Shown: positions 55,043 to 64,000 of the stretch, piece after piece
How the letters are laid out: every line of letters begins with the position of its first letter
Numbering within the stretch: position 1 is the first letter of the stretch
DNA from: Sulfuricella sp.
GTDB taxonomy: Bacteria > Pseudomonadota > Gammaproteobacteria > Burkholderiales > Sulfuricellaceae
DNA length: 64,000 bases
Direction of reading: 5' to 3'
Assembly (NCBI GenBank): GCA_023266195.1
Contig: JAHFRP010000006.1
Coordinates: forward strand, 115,252 to 179,251
The notes under the pieces: model-generated
The model's database searches: none
What the model saw: the letters and a program-made list of their open reading frames with translations, nothing else
Told to the model about the DNA's origin: nothing
Position numbers and translations under genes: made by a program

Positions 55043-55207
55043 ACGCTTGCACACTTGAACCCAGAAAAACTTATTTAACCGCCGATGAACGCCGATAAAC
55101 GCCGACATTTCAACAACCGTTCGGTCCGAATCAGCCGCAGCAGCAACAATTCGATTAATCTGCCTTAACTGGCGGTTAACCGCCTTTTTCAGTTGAAAGA
55201 AGTAAAC

Positions 55208-57088
55208 ATGTCAAACCACACCCCCGACGCCACCAACCGCACGGCACCGCTCGCCCTCGCCGCTCTCGGCATCGTCTACGGCGACATCGGCACCAGCCCG
55301 CTTTATGCCATCAAGGAAGTCTTCGCCGGCGCGCACCCGTTGCCGATCACGCCGGACAACATTCTCGGCATTCTTTCGCTGGTGCTCTGGACGCTGGTGA
55401 TCGTGGTGACGATCAAGTACGTCGCCTTCATCATGCGCGCCGACAACCGCGGCGAGGGCGGCATCATGGCGCTAATGGCATTGACCCTGCGCAAGGCCGA
55501 GAGTCCGCGCGGGCGGATGGCGATCATGCTGGCCGGCATCGCCGGCGCGGCGCTGTTCTATGGCGACGGCGTGATCACGCCGGCGATTTCGGTGCTGTCC
55601 GCGGTCGAGGGGCTGGAAGTGGCGACGCCCGCGCTCAAGGCCTACGTGATTCCAGTCACCATCGGCGTGCTGTTCGCCCTGTTCGCCTTCCAGCGCAAGG
55701 GCACCGCCGGCATCGGCGCCCTGTTCGGCCCCATCGTCTGCGTGTGGTTTGCCGCCCTGGCCGTGCTGGGCATCGTCAACATCGCAGCCGAGCCGGGCGT
55801 GCTGAAAGCGCTGAGCCCGAGCTACGCCCTGGACTTTTTCCTGGCCGGCCCCCGCGTCGGCTTTCTCGCGCTGGGCGGCGTATTCCTGGTGGCTACCGGC
55901 AGCGAGGCGCTGTACGCCGACATGGGACATTTCGGCCGCAAGCCGATCCAGCTCGCCTGGTTCGGCGTCGTCCTGCCGGCCCTGGTGCTCAACTATTTCG
56001 GCCAGGGCGCCCTGCTGATCCACCATCCGGACGCCATCGAAAATCCGTTCTACCTGCTGGCGCCGAGATGGGCGCTGTATCCGCTGGTGGCCCTGGCCAC
56101 GGCGGCGACGGTAATCGCCTCGCAGGCGGTGATCTCCGGCGCCTACTCGCTCACCCGCCAGGCGATCCAGCTCGGCTACTCGCCGCGGATGGAAGTGCAA
56201 CACACCTCGGAACGGGAAATCGGCCAGATCTACATGCCGGCGATCAACTGGACGCTGCTCGTCGCCGTGGTGGCGCTGGTGCTCGGCTTTCGCAGTTCCA
56301 CCAGCATGGCGGCGGCCTACGGCATCGCCGTGTCGAGCACGATGGTGATCACCACCGCCCTCGCCTTCATCGTGGTGCGCCGCATGTGGGGCTGGGGCTG
56401 GATCAGGAGCGGCCTGCTGATTTCGTCCTTCCTCGCCATCGATCTCGCCTTCTTCGCCGCCAATGCCACCAAGATCGAGGATGGCGGCTGGTTCCCGCTG
56501 GTCTTCGGCCTGGGCGTATTCACCCTGATGAGCACCTGGAAGCGCGGCCGTCAGTTGCTGAACAGCCGCATGAAAAGCGAAGCCATCGCGCTCGACCCGT
56601 TCATTCAGGGGCTGGATGTGGAATCGGTCACGCGAGTGCCGCGCACAGCGGTGTTCCTGGCGGGCAATCCCGATGCCGTGCCCCATGCCCTGCTGCACAA
56701 CCTGAAGCACAACATGGTGCTGCACGAGCGCGTCGCCGTGGTGACCGTGCGAGTGGAGGATGTGCCTCACGTCCCCGAGATCGACTGGGTCGAAGTGGAG
56801 AAACTGCCGAAAAACTTCTACCGCATCCTGGTGCGCTACGGTTTCAAGGACGATCCCGACATTCCGCGCGCGCTGGAAATGTGCGGCCGGTCCGGCGTGG
56901 CGTTCGACATGATGAACACCTCGTTCTTCCTCGGCCGCGAAACCCTGATCCCCAGGCTGGGCTCGGAAATGCCGCTGTGGCGCGAGAAATTGTTCATCGC
57001 CATGTTCCGCAACGCCGGCAGCGCCGCCGTCTTCTTCAACATCCCGCCCAACCGGGTGGTGGAAATGGGAACACAGGTGGTGCTGTAA
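55208..57088 (+). CDS. kup: Kup-type K+ uptake permease
   Basis: 626 residues from ATG 55208 (a TTG five codons upstream is in frame). Twelve spans with GIVYGDIGTSPLYAIKEVFAG at the start, NRGEGGIMALMALTL, LFYGDGVITPAISVLSAVEGLEV and LVATGSEALYADMGHFGR, all Kup hallmarks, and a hydrophilic C-terminus (about 460-626) ending in NIPPNRVVEMGTQVVL. It is a proton-coupled potassium importer. Follows the shortened kdpD and kdpE by 165 bp. Confidence 0.96.
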   Translation: MSNHTPDATNRTAPLALAALGIVYGDIGTSPLYAIKEVFAGAHPLPITPDNILGILSLVLWTLVIVVTIKYVAFIMRADNRGEGGIMALMALTLRKAESPRGRMAIMLAGIAGAALFYGDGVITPAISVLSAVEGLEVATPALKAYVIPVTIGVLFALFAFQRKGTAGIGALFGPIVCVWFAALAVLGIVNIAAEPGVLKALSPSYALDFFLAGPRVGFLALGGVFLVATGSEALYADMGHFGRKPIQLAWFGVVLPALVLNYFGQGALLIHHPDAIENPFYLLAPRWALYPLVALATAATVIASQAVISGAYSLTRQAIQLGYSPRMEVQHTSEREIGQIYMPAINWTLLVAVVALVLGFRSSTSMAAAYGIAVSSTMVITTALAFIVVRRMWGWGWIRSGLLISSFLAIDLAFFAANATKIEDGGWFPLVFGLGVFTLMSTWKRGRQLLNSRMKSEAIALDPFIQGLDVESVTRVPRTAVFLAGNPDAVPHALLHNLKHNMVLHERVAVVTVRVEDVPHVPEIDWVEVEKLPKNFYRILVRYGFKDDPDIPRALEMCGRSGVAFDMMNTSFFLGRETLIPRLGSEMPLWREKLFIAMFRNAGSAAVFFNIPPNRVVEMGTQVVL

Positions 57089-57123
57089 TAAAAGCCGGCA
57101 GGCCGCTCCTACAAATTTCCGCC

Positions 57124-58302
57124 TTATTCCGTGCGGCGCAGCAGCAGCCCCTTGAGATATTCCCCCTCGGGGAAATTCAGCACCGCCGGATGATCCAGAC
57201 CGGCGGAGAAATGGCCGACGACCTGCGCGGTGGCGCCGGCGTCCAGCGCGGCCCCGGCGAGTATCTTCTGGAACAGTTCGGCGCTCACCCCGCCCGAGCA
57301 GGAAAAGGTGGCGAGCAGGCCGCCCGGCCGCAGCAGCTTGAGCGCCCACAGGTTGATGTCCTTGTAGGCGCGCGCGGCCCCGGCGGCGTGCTGGGCGGTG
57401 GGAGCGAACTTGGGCGGATCGAGCACGATCAGATCGAAGCTCCTGCCCTGGTCGCGCAGCAGGCGCAAATGCTTGAACACGTCGGCTTCGAGCCATACGG
57501 CGCGATCTTCCGGCAACTCGTTCAGCCTGACGTTGTCTTTCGCCATGGCCAGCGCCTCGGCGGAACTGTCCAGCGACAGCACCGAGCGCGCGCCGCCACG
57601 TAGCGCATAGAGGGAAAATCCGCCGCTGTAGCAGAAGCAGTTGAGCACGTCCTTGTCCCTGGCCAGCTCACCGATGCGGCGGCGGTTGTCGCGCTGGTCG
57701 AGGTAGAAGCCGGTCTTCTGGCCTTTTTCCACATCGACGCCGAATTTCAGCCCGTGCTCATGAATCGCCAACTGCGCCGGCAGCACACCGCGCAGGATGC
57801 CCTTGCGCAGCGCCAGCCCTTCCATTTCGCGCACTTCCGCGTCGGAGCGCTCGTAAAGGTTGGCGCAGCCGGTTAGCTCGATCAGCAGGCCGGCCAGCGT
57901 ATCGCGCCAGTGCTCGACGCCGGCGGACAGCACCTGCATCACCAGCACGTCGCCGTAGCGGTCCACCACCAAGCCGGGCAGCCCATCCGATTCGCCGTGC
58001 ACCAGCCGCACGCCGTCGGTCTCTCCGGCCAGATCCTGGCGCAGCCCGATCGCCCGCGCCAGCCGCGCGCGGAAAAATGCCTCGTCCACCGTTTCGCTTT
58101 CCCGGTAAGTCCATACCCGCGCCCGGATCTGCGATGCGGGGCTGTAGGCGGCGAGCGCCAGGAACGCCCCGTGACAGTCGCGCACGGCCACCGTTTCGCC
58201 CGCCGGCTCGCCCTTGACACGCTCGACGGCGCCGGAAAAAACCCAGGGATGGCGGTGTTGCAGGGACTTCTCCCTGCCGGGATTGAGAATCAGTGAGTTC
58301 AT
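57124..58302 (-). CDS. rlmI: 23S rRNA (cytosine-C5) methyltransferase RlmI-like
   Basis: 392 residues from ATG 58302. N-terminal PUA domain (ILNPGREKSLQHRHPWVFSGAVE), middle EEHEE domain, and a C-terminal SAM-dependent methyltransferase with GQKTGFYLDQRDNRR, VLNCFCYSGGFSLYAL and FDLIVLDPPKFAP. The catalytic Cys in FSCSGGVS is present. It methylates C1962 of 23S rRNA in E. coli. There is no clear ribosome-binding site. Confidence 0.93.
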   Translation of the reverse strand: MNSLILNPGREKSLQHRHPWVFSGAVERVKGEPAGETVAVRDCHGAFLALAAYSPASQIRARVWTYRESETVDEAFFRARLARAIGLRQDLAGETDGVRLVHGESDGLPGLVVDRYGDVLVMQVLSAGVEHWRDTLAGLLIELTGCANLYERSDAEVREMEGLALRKGILRGVLPAQLAIHEHGLKFGVDVEKGQKTGFYLDQRDNRRRIGELARDKDVLNCFCYSGGFSLYALRGGARSVLSLDSSAEALAMAKDNVRLNELPEDRAVWLEADVFKHLRLLRDQGRSFDLIVLDPPKFAPTAQHAAGAARAYKDINLWALKLLRPGGLLATFSCSGGVSAELFQKILAGAALDAGATAQVVGHFSAGLDHPAVLNFPEGEYLKGLLLRRTE

Positions 58303-58345
58303 GGAGGTTTGGTCTGGAGAAAGAGGGAAGCGCAGTATAGCAGCT

Positions 58346-58419
58346 GTAGGTCGGGCACCCCGTGCCCGACAAATCTCTGCCCACCATCGAAGCCGTCGGG
58401 CACAGCGTGCCCGACCTAC
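58346..58419. repeat. GTAGGTCGGGCAC-type paired hairpins
   Basis: GTAGGTCGGGCACCCCGTGCC and GGCACAGCGTGCCCGACCTAC about 30 bp apart. The right end carries the stop codon of the MBL gene on the minus strand. Confidence 0.8.
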
Positions 58420-59057
58420 GGGATGCGGTCGCCGACGTAGGGATTGGTGCGGCGCTCGTGGCCGAAAGTGGATACCGGGCCGTGGCCGGGGATGAAGGTG
58501 ACATCGTCGCCCAGCGGGAACAATTTCTCCCGGATCGAGCGGATCAACGTGCCGGTGTCGCCGCGCGGAAAGTCGGTGCGGCCGATCGAGCCCTTGAACA
58601 GCACGTCGCCGACGAACGCGGTGCGGCTGGGCCGATGAAAAAAAACCACATGACCGGGCGTATGGCCCGGACAGTGCAACACTTCCAGCGACGTGTTGCC
58701 GAGAGCAATCCGGTCGCCCTGTTCCAGCCAGCGGTCGGGCATGAAGGCCGACACAGGCGGAAAGCCGAACGTCTCGGCCTGCTGCGGCAGCATCTCGAGC
58801 CAGAATACATCGTCGTGCTGCGGCCCCTCGATCGGAATCCCCAGCTTTTCCGCCAACTCCCCCGCCGCACCGACATGGTCGAGATGGCCGTGGGTCAGCA
58901 GCAGCTTGGTCAAACGAAGCCCTTTTTCCTCGACCGCCTCCAACAACAGCTCCGCCTCGCCGCCCGGATCGATCAAGGCGGCGGCGTGGGTTTCCTGGCA
59001 CCAGATCAGGGAACAGTTCTGGTCGAAGGGGGTGACGGGAATGATTTGGTATTTCAT
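58416..59057 (-). CDS. MBL-fold metallohydrolase (glyoxalase II/YcbL-like)
   Basis: 213 residues from ATG 59057. The metal site THGHLDHVGAAGELA is intact, with further ligands in HCPGHTPGHVVFF, GDVLFKGSIGRTDF and IPGHGPVSTFGHERRTNP. The pattern fits the YcbL-type hydroxyacylglutathione hydrolase family. Stop TAG (58416-58418 on the minus strand) is the end of a palindromic repeat. Confidence 0.93.
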   Translation of the reverse strand: MKYQIIPVTPFDQNCSLIWCQETHAAALIDPGGEAELLLEAVEEKGLRLTKLLLTHGHLDHVGAAGELAEKLGIPIEGPQHDDVFWLEMLPQQAETFGFPPVSAFMPDRWLEQGDRIALGNTSLEVLHCPGHTPGHVVFFHRPSRTAFVGDVLFKGSIGRTDFPRGDTGTLIRSIREKLFPLGDDVTFIPGHGPVSTFGHERRTNPYVGDRIP

Positions 59058-59110
59058 GGCGAGATTATAAGCCCAATGTCGGCTCGGCAACCAAGCCCCC
59101 ACGGCTTATC

Positions 59111-59250
59111 AGGGTATTGAAAAACGTAGCGAGGGGGCGTCAGGCTAGGAAAAAACAGGCGAAGAAGCGGAGTTTACATCGAGTAAATGAGCATTCTGAG
59201 CCTGTTTTTGACAACGCATCACGCCCCCGCAGTAGTTTTTCAACACCCTG
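59111..59250. mobile_element. 140-bp palindromic MITE-like element
   Basis: AGGGTATTGAAAAACGTAGC and its inverse GTAGTTTTTCAACACCCTG at the ends, with GAGGGGGCGT and ACGCCCCCGC next to them. Inside are CAGGC/GCCTG motifs forming a second stem. Non-coding. Confidence 0.65.
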
Positions 59251-59282
59251 TTAAGGAAACGCTGAACAAATGAAAAATCGTC

Positions 59283-59302
59283 ATTCCGGCGAAAGCCGGA
59301 AT
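59283..59302. repeat. ATTCCGGCGAAAGCCGGAAT hairpin
   Basis: A perfect 20-base palindrome with GAAA-type centre; part of the widespread 'attccggcgaaagccggaat' repeat type. It joins the hlyD remnant at its downstream side. Confidence 0.6.
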
Positions 59303-59329
59303 CCAGGTTTCTCAATGGGTTACTGATAG

Positions 59330-59510
59330 GGGTTTCCTTGACGATACCCGATTCCGGCGGCTGGACGATCTTGAGGTAGCTCTGCGGGACGAGTTTGCCT
59401 TCCGCGACGGCGACGATATCAAGCTGGCCCAGCACCGCCCAGAGGACGAGAGCGGCGAGCAGGACGAGCAACGCCACGAGCACCGCCCGCCCAAGGGGGT
59501 TGCAGCACAA
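59330..59510 (-). pseudogene. hlyD (type I secretion membrane fusion protein), internal fragment
   Basis: About 60 codons match the start of HlyD proteins: a membrane span (LGRAVLVALLVLLAALVLWAVLGQ) and then the motif DIVAVAEGKLVPQSYLKIVQ and PPESGIVKE. After that the frame runs into a hairpin repeat and the element at 59111; before it the frame begins at the RAYT element border. Both ends are missing, so no functional protein. It is a relic of the type I exporter that served the RTX proteins beside it. Confidence 0.8.
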
Positions 59511-59512
59511 AT

Positions 59513-60356
59513 GGGGTCGGAGTCATTTTTCCTTCTCTTCAAATGAAAGCTGATCCCTCTCATCCTTTACCGGCACTTGTTCTCCGATCTGTTTTAATGG
59601 TCGCCCTCGCTTAGCCGGTCGCACCCGTCGATCAAGCATTGTCTCGATCTCTTCCGTGAATCGGTCGCTTCCCGTCACCAGTCCTTGGTTTACCGCCTTC
59701 CGCAGTTCACCTAGCGTTTCCGTATCGAGTTGGCTGTAAAACAACTCCCGGTAGGCGTTCTGCCGCTCCTCCGGCGTAGTTCCGAGAGCGAGGTATTCGG
59801 TGTGAGCTCGGAGCAACCTATCCTCTGCGCCTTGCGCATTCGCCCGGTAGCTTGACCACGGGTACTCGTCCGGGCGTGACACCATGTTGGCTCGAACAGG
59901 ATTCAGTTCGATATATCGGTAACAGGTCAGAAGGTATTTTTCCGTCTGCACCAGGCTGGCTTTATGCCGGCCTTCCCATAGGGTGCCGCTACGCTTGTAG
60001 TGATAGTTCACATATTGCACATAACGTCTCCCCACGGATTGCATTGTCCGCGAGACGCTATCCGGTGCGCGGGGTGTAACCAGCAAATGGACATGGTTGG
60101 TCATAAGTACATAGGCATGGACCGTGCAGCCGTACTTGATTGATGCTTCGTCCAGGCAGTCGAGGTAAAACCGGTAATCGTCCTCGCTGAAGAACGATGC
60201 CTGTCGATTGTTCCCCCGTTGCACGATGTGCTGGGGGATTTCAGCCAAGTTAAATCGCAGTTTTCGTGCCATATCTCCCTCAATGAATCATTTTTCGATA
60301 GATTTCAGAAAACAGTTACTTTTCTCAGAAAATCATCGAAAAGCGGCTTCGACCCC
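59513..60356 (-). mobile_element. RAYT (REP-associated tyrosine transposase) element
   Basis: About 844 bp delimited by GGGGTCGGAGTC at 59513 and its near-inverse GGCTTCGACCCC at 60345 (10 of 12 match). It contains one transposase gene. Its right end interrupts the RTX tail of the GH24 gene and its left end abuts the hlyD fragment. Confidence 0.65.
59523..60272 (-). CDS. REP-associated tyrosine (Y1) transposase
   Basis: 249 residues with GGGAGAT before ATG 60272. HUH/Y1 transposase motifs: PQHIVQRGNNRQASFFSEDDYRFYLD, MTNHVHLLVTPR (HUH-type His pair) and TEKYLLTCYRYIELNPVRANMVSRPDEYPWSSY with the catalytic Tyr. This is the IS200-like transposase family associated with REP sequences; it may move or copy the palindromic repeats of this genome. 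Seems intact. Confidence 0.93.
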   Translation of the reverse strand: MARKLRFNLAEIPQHIVQRGNNRQASFFSEDDYRFYLDCLDEASIKYGCTVHAYVLMTNHVHLLVTPRAPDSVSRTMQSVGRRYVQYVNYHYKRSGTLWEGRHKASLVQTEKYLLTCYRYIELNPVRANMVSRPDEYPWSSYRANAQGAEDRLLRAHTEYLALGTTPEERQNAYRELFYSQLDTETLGELRKAVNQGLVTGSDRFTEEIETMLDRRVRPAKRGRPLKQIGEQVPVKDERDQLSFEEKEK

Positions 60357-61450
60357 AATTTTCGTACTCCGACAAGCGTATCGTTGCAGAAGCCTCCGAT
60401 AATCAGGTCAGCCGCGCTATCTCTGGCGCGGTCAATTTTGCTGTCGCCGGCGCTTGCTACCCAGATATGCAAAGGATCGAAGGTTTTTCCGTGGCCGTAA
60501 TCTTGGATCAGCTGATTGGCTGCTGGCTGAAGGGATGTTGGTAAATCCTCTGCATCGGCAAGACTGCCCAGTGCGCTATTAGCATTCGACAAGGCCACGC
60601 TGTGCGCCTTATCATATAATTGCATAGTGGTTGCATGCTGGGTGTATATCCGATAGGTAGCAAGTGCCGCACCATCGGTCATCGCCTGTCCGGGCGCAAC
60701 CAATCCGAACATTGCCGCTTCCATGTAAGAACGCTGCTCCCAGCCTAACTTGTTTAGGTATCGAATGGTGTACCAGGCTTGAGCTCTCGCATCGTTCGGA
60801 TCACTCTGATTCAAGGCTGTGTTGAGCGAATCCTTCATCCCGCTGTTCATCGCGCCTAAATATTGCATGGCGAAAAAGGCAATACGTTCGTTGGTATCTG
60901 GCACTGTCACCCAAGGTGATGAATCTAGACGAGCATCTATCACCGCCTTGATTATATTGAATGTTGCAGAAATCTGATCTGCTGTGCTGTATTTGAATTC
61001 AAGTGACGGGGTCCCAATGGCGGCCTTGTCGCTCGCTGTATATCCATTGGTACCGTTTGCAATATCGGCTGCGCGACTGGCGAGTATTGCGTTCAGCGCA
61101 ACTTGAAGGGCTAAGGTGGATGGCCCATTCTGATTTTTTGTTAAGTCAGCAGGCCAGGTTTTGTTCAGGGTGGCGATAAGCGAATTTTCAAATCCCTGCT
61201 CGCTATCGCTGGCAGTTTGTGAAAGCATACGATTAGGGGTGTTAACGCCAAGAACAGTCTCAATGATGTCCACTAAGGCTTTCTTAGTTGTCAAGTGTGC
61301 CGCATTTAGCGCAAAGCCCCAGCCTATCGTTGGGTTGCCGGTAATATCCACATAGGGACTGAATTTTTCGCCTTCGACGGCCTTGATGAACGCTCTCAAT
61401 CGTTGAATATAGGTGGCGGAACCAAGCGTTGCCGAGTAATTGATAGTCAT
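60305..61450 (-). CDS. GH24-type lysozyme protein with truncated RTX tail
   Basis: 381 residues. Residues 15-55 match T4-type lysozyme: FIKAVEGEKFSPYVDITGN and PTIGWGFALN, with the catalytic Glu followed by the Asp/Thr spacing. The middle 250 residues are helical and unrecognised. Near the end, DLIIGGFCNDTLVG looks like an RTX nonapeptide start (GGxGxDxUx) but is broken off; after GTACGAAAA the frame runs into the RAYT element and ends VTVF. So it is a 3'-truncated T1SS-type effector. There are four bases to the upstream gene. Confidence 0.75.
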   Translation of the reverse strand: MTINYSATLGSATYIQRLRAFIKAVEGEKFSPYVDITGNPTIGWGFALNAAHLTTKKALVDIIETVLGVNTPNRMLSQTASDSEQGFENSLIATLNKTWPADLTKNQNGPSTLALQVALNAILASRAADIANGTNGYTASDKAAIGTPSLEFKYSTADQISATFNIIKAVIDARLDSSPWVTVPDTNERIAFFAMQYLGAMNSGMKDSLNTALNQSDPNDARAQAWYTIRYLNKLGWEQRSYMEAAMFGLVAPGQAMTDGAALATYRIYTQHATTMQLYDKAHSVALSNANSALGSLADAEDLPTSLQPAANQLIQDYGHGKTFDPLHIWVASAGDSKIDRARDSAADLIIGGFCNDTLVGVRKLGSKPLFDDFLRKVTVF

Positions 61451-61453
61451 GGG

Positions 61454-64000
61454 TTACTCCTTATGTGCGACTTTTTTGAAGTGGTAAAGACAGACGGGTT
61501 CGAGGTGAATCGGGTGGTTTACGCGAAGTTCAGACACTTTGACGTCGCCATTCTCACGATATAGCTCGCTATAAATATGGTCATTGATAAGCCACAGGTT
61601 CTGACCAGAGTAGCCTCTCCAGTCGAACAATCTGGAATATATGCGGCTTAAATCGTTAGTCACGACGAACAAGTCAAGTTGAATTTGGTGGATATCGCTT
61701 GACATCACCCGTCCTGGGCCATCGTGGCAACGCCATGACCAATCCTGATTGTCAGGATTAGTAACGTCATACCCATACTGAACAATGCTGAACTTTTGTT
61801 CTGAAAGTATGCGATTACTGCCTTTTTCGACGGCCGGGTACCCTTTCAAGACAAACTTGAGCCGACGGAACACGATATTTCCCGCCCTGATTTCGCCTCG
61901 TATGAAATTCAGGCTTACTTCCGACGGTTCGGAATGCCAAGCATCTTTTACGACTTCCTTGAATAGATCGGAATGCTGGTCTGGATCAAGATTTTCCCAT
62001 TCCGCTTTCCTGATTTTTCTATTCAACATTGGCGCAATCGGCTGCTTGCAAGACATCGGTTCGTTGCGCCGTGTGAAATAACGCAAATTTTCAAGGTAGA
62101 GCATACAAACTTCCTTATCTTGTGCGGCCTCGTATGGCTCATCGTTCCAAGTGATGGTTTCAATGGGTGCAGGGTCAAGAATATAATCGTCTGCATAACT
62201 GAACCCTTGGAAACAAAGCAAACCAAAAAATATCGCGGAATAGGGGGCAAACCACGGTTTTCGACTTACCCCGACCACGGTGTTGTTGCCGCTGCCGACG
62301 GCAATGAAGCTGCCCTTTTCTCCCGAGGCGATCCCCGCTTTTGCTTGGTGGATGGCAGTGGCGATATCCGTTTCCGTATCGCCATAGATATGGTTGTCGC
62401 CATTGCCGGCTACGATGATGTTTTCCCCACCCCCACCGCTGATGACGTTGTTGCCGCTCCCGCCATAAAGCGTGTCGTCGCCGCTTCCTCCGACAATGGT
62501 GTCATTTCCTGCTTTGCTATATACAAAGTTGTCGCCATCCCCCGTGTTGATCAGGTCGTTTCCCGCACTGCCATAAAGAGTGTCGTTTCGGCCGGGGTCC
62601 GGTGCACCTGGATCGGTGATGAGGTTGCCTAGATTGTTATATCGATAATTGGTGCTTCCGTTGGAGCCAAAATCGATGGGCTTGAGGTCGCCGGTGATCG
62701 TGTTGTCGGGTTGGACTTCGGAGGGCGGTGTGCCCGGATTGTCAAAGGTAATGGTCAGGTGATTGCTGGTGGCCGTGGTGCCGTCGGCGCTAACCAGGGT
62801 GGCAGTCAGTTGAGCGGTGTCAGCCTGGTTGGCGGTATCGATCAAACTCACGGTGACGCTGTCCTGCCCGGCGGGAATGGTTAAATTGACCGAACCGGAA
62901 AAAGGGAGAAGATCCGCGCCCGTGCAAATCATGTAATTCGATGCGCCACCGGACAGGGTCACCGTTTGAGCCGTGTCGCTCACTGCGGAGGCGTAAATGG
63001 TGAAGGTTTTGAGGTTGCCGGACACGTCGGCGGTCTGGTCGGCCGGGGCGTAGTTGCCGGCGGCGTAGGGGTCGGAGGCGCGGCTGGTGCCGGGCTCGAT
63101 GGCGAGCTGTTCCGCAAATTTGATGCCGAGGTAGCCGTTTTGGGTCTGGGCTTGGTTCAGGTCGAAGTTTTGAATGACGATCTGGTTGCCGGCACCGCCC
63201 AGGAGCCCTTGGCTGATCGTCAGCGTGCCGGTTGTGGCGCTAACAAAAGCCGGCTCGAATACGTACTGGGTTCCGTTTGCATCCTTCCAGGCATAACTCT
63301 GGCTATCGTAGGTTCCACCGGTCAGTTGCTGACCTTTTACCCATACCGAACCTTGGCCATCGCCGTCGCTGATGTGTTCAATGCCGGTTTGGCCTTGGCT
63401 GTCATACTCATAGTGGTCGTTGCCGGCGCCGCCGTAGAGCCAGTCGTTGCCGCTTCCTCCGACCAGCGTGTCATCGCCGGCGCCTCCGTTCAATGTGTCA
63501 TTGCCGGCACCGCCAATCAATATGTCGTTGCCGGCACCTCCAACCAGTATGTCGTTGCCATTTCCGCCCAGGAGCAAGGCAGGGGCGTTTCCGGTTTGAT
63601 AAGGGTTTACGTCGAGAGTACCTCCCAGTTTCATGCCGCCAGCGACGGTGTCCGAGGCAACATAAATGTTGGTGGACAGGAAGGCGGAAGCGCCAAGCGG
63701 GAAAGAGATTTCCGAGTATTGGCCTTGGAGGGATTGAATCAATGACACTTCGGCTGGATAGAGTGACGCAGCCAAATCGGTCGCTTTGGGAAGTGCCGTG
63801 GGTAAGTTCTTGGCTGCATTCAAGTCCGCGGAATGTGAGCTATCGAACCCCAGCATGTGGTCTCTATGCTGGGTAAACATTTGGCTCTTCACGGTTTTCC
63901 TACGGTAGTCAGGCGAGTTGGTGGCGATGCCGTTGGCATGGTGTGATAAAGGAACGACGGCGTGTCCTTGGTGTTGAGCTGGAAGATCTTGAGCTTGAAG
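61454..64000 (-). CDS. RTX protein fused to a formerly separate exported protein (5' end outside window)
   Basis: Open to the right edge; 848 residues seen. An N-terminal part of unknown fold is followed by an RTX block ([19 protein letters not shown] at about 63450-63550), a Calx-beta-like domain with [18 protein letters not shown], and a second RTX block (62390-62600). The frame breaks at TVVG and goes on into [21 protein letters not shown], which looks like a signal peptide buried in the chain, then about 250 residues of an exported protein ending at 61454. No start codon remains at the junction, so this is a rearranged fusion. RTX proteins are calcium-binding and leave through type I secretion; the partner hlyD here is broken. 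Confidence 0.8.
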   Translation of the reverse strand, partial: LQAQDLPAQHQGHAVVPLSHHANGIATNSPDYRRKTVKSQMFTQHRDHMLGFDSSHSADLNAAKNLPTALPKATDLAASLYPAEVSLIQSLQGQYSEISFPLGASAFLSTNIYVASDTVAGGMKLGGTLDVNPYQTGNAPALLLGGNGNDILVGGAGNDILIGGAGNDTLNGGAGDDTLVGGSGNDWLYGGAGNDHYEYDSQGQTGIEHISDGDGQGSVWVKGQQLTGGTYDSQSYAWKDANGTQYVFEPAFVSATTGTLTISQGLLGGAGNQIVIQNFDLNQAQTQNGYLGIKFAEQLAIEPGTSRASDPYAAGNYAPADQTADVSGNLKTFTIYASAVSDTAQTVTLSGGASNYMICTGADLLPFSGSVNLTIPAGQDSVTVSLIDTANQADTAQLTATLVSADGTTATSNHLTITFDNPGTPPSEVQPDNTITGDLKPIDFGSNGSTNYRYNNLGNLITDPGAPDPGRNDTLYGSAGNDLINTGDGDNFVYSKAGNDTIVGGSGDDTLYGGSGNNVISGGGGENIIVAGNGDNHIYGDTETDIATAIHQAKAGIASGEKGSFIAVGSGNNTVVGVSRKPWFAPYSAIFFGLLCFQGFSYADDYILDPAPIETITWNDEPYEAAQDKEVCMLYLENLRYFTRRNEPMSCKQPIAPMLNRKIRKAEWENLDPDQHSDLFKEVVKDAWHSEPSEVSLNFIRGEIRAGNIVFRRLKFVLKGYPAVEKGSNRILSEQKFSIVQYGYDVTNPDNQDWSWRCHDGPGRVMSSDIHQIQLDLFVVTNDLSRIYSRLFDWRGYSGQNLWLINDHIYSELYRENGDVKVSELRVNHPIHLEPVCLYHFKKVAHKE

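Noticed and set aside
55075..55110. CGCCGATGAACGCCGATAAACGCCGA short tandem as a regulatory array before kup
   Set aside because: Only three imperfect copies, a common filler repeat in such genomes; no paired site or symmetry.
59145..59329. Downstream half of the minus-strand ORF as the HlyD C-terminus
   Set aside because: The sequence there is the hairpin and MITE repeats, not HlyD.

Overview
The window looks like chromosome of a high-GC, sulfur-oxidising betaproteobacterium (Sulfuricellaceae/Gallionellaceae-like; this is an inference from gene content, not from a marker gene). It carries a type I sulfide:quinone oxidoreductase, a flavocytochrome c sulfide dehydrogenase flavoprotein, a YeeE/TsuA-type thiosulfate channel, a DsrC-fold protein, an aa3-type cytochrome oxidase cluster, aconitase B, ergothioneine synthesis genes and many c-di-GMP proteins. 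No tRNA, rRNA or CRISPR was seen.

Region 0-8 kb is a signalling block: a degenerate EAL domain (cut by the left edge), a VpsR-like sigma-54 activator, a PAS-GGDEF cyclase and an Hpt/HD-GYP protein. Embedded in it are two well-formed sigma-54 promoters, each preceded by the same 21-bp upstream site. Each lies ahead of a small membrane protein with a shared C-x12-C and QKLLV-type C-terminus. This is the most coherent apparently undescribed module in the window.

8-18.6 kb is the coxB-ctaD-ctaG-ctaE-(DUF2909)-SURF1-SCO-ctaA-ctaB terminal oxidase cluster, bracketed by two inverted, almost identical 168-bp MITE-like elements. It is followed by a cytochrome b plus Tat-exported molybdopterin oxidoreductase pair. 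18.8-21 kb is egtB-egtD. 21-38.9 kb holds a GST, an orphan NarL-type kinase, a membrane GGDEF protein, an FccB flavoprotein followed by a Rieske protein (with a terminator between them), an OmpR/HK pair, housekeeping genes, another GGDEF protein, an HTH/2Fe-2S/FNR fusion and a DsrC-like protein.

39-44.1 kb has an OmpA-like protein, a Crp/Fnr regulator and a Cys-rich-PAS sigma-54 activator divergent from a sigma-54 promoter that drives a small ORF and sqr; two TTGTCATGAC sites lie between them. 44.3-51.2 kb is acnB, a GST, nudix-mnmA, queC. 51.4-57.1 kb is the thiosulfate transporter and a shortened KdpD plus KdpE next to kup. 57-59 kb is rlmI and an MBL hydrolase. 59-64 kb is a decayed type I secretion/RTX locus: an hlyD fragment, a RAYT transposase element, a GH24 lysozyme whose RTX tail is cut off, and a large RTX protein fused in frame to a once-separate exported protein.

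The intergenic spaces are full of palindromic repeats in several families. Many begin with TAGG and sit so that the TAG is the stop codon of the upstream gene (at least five genes).
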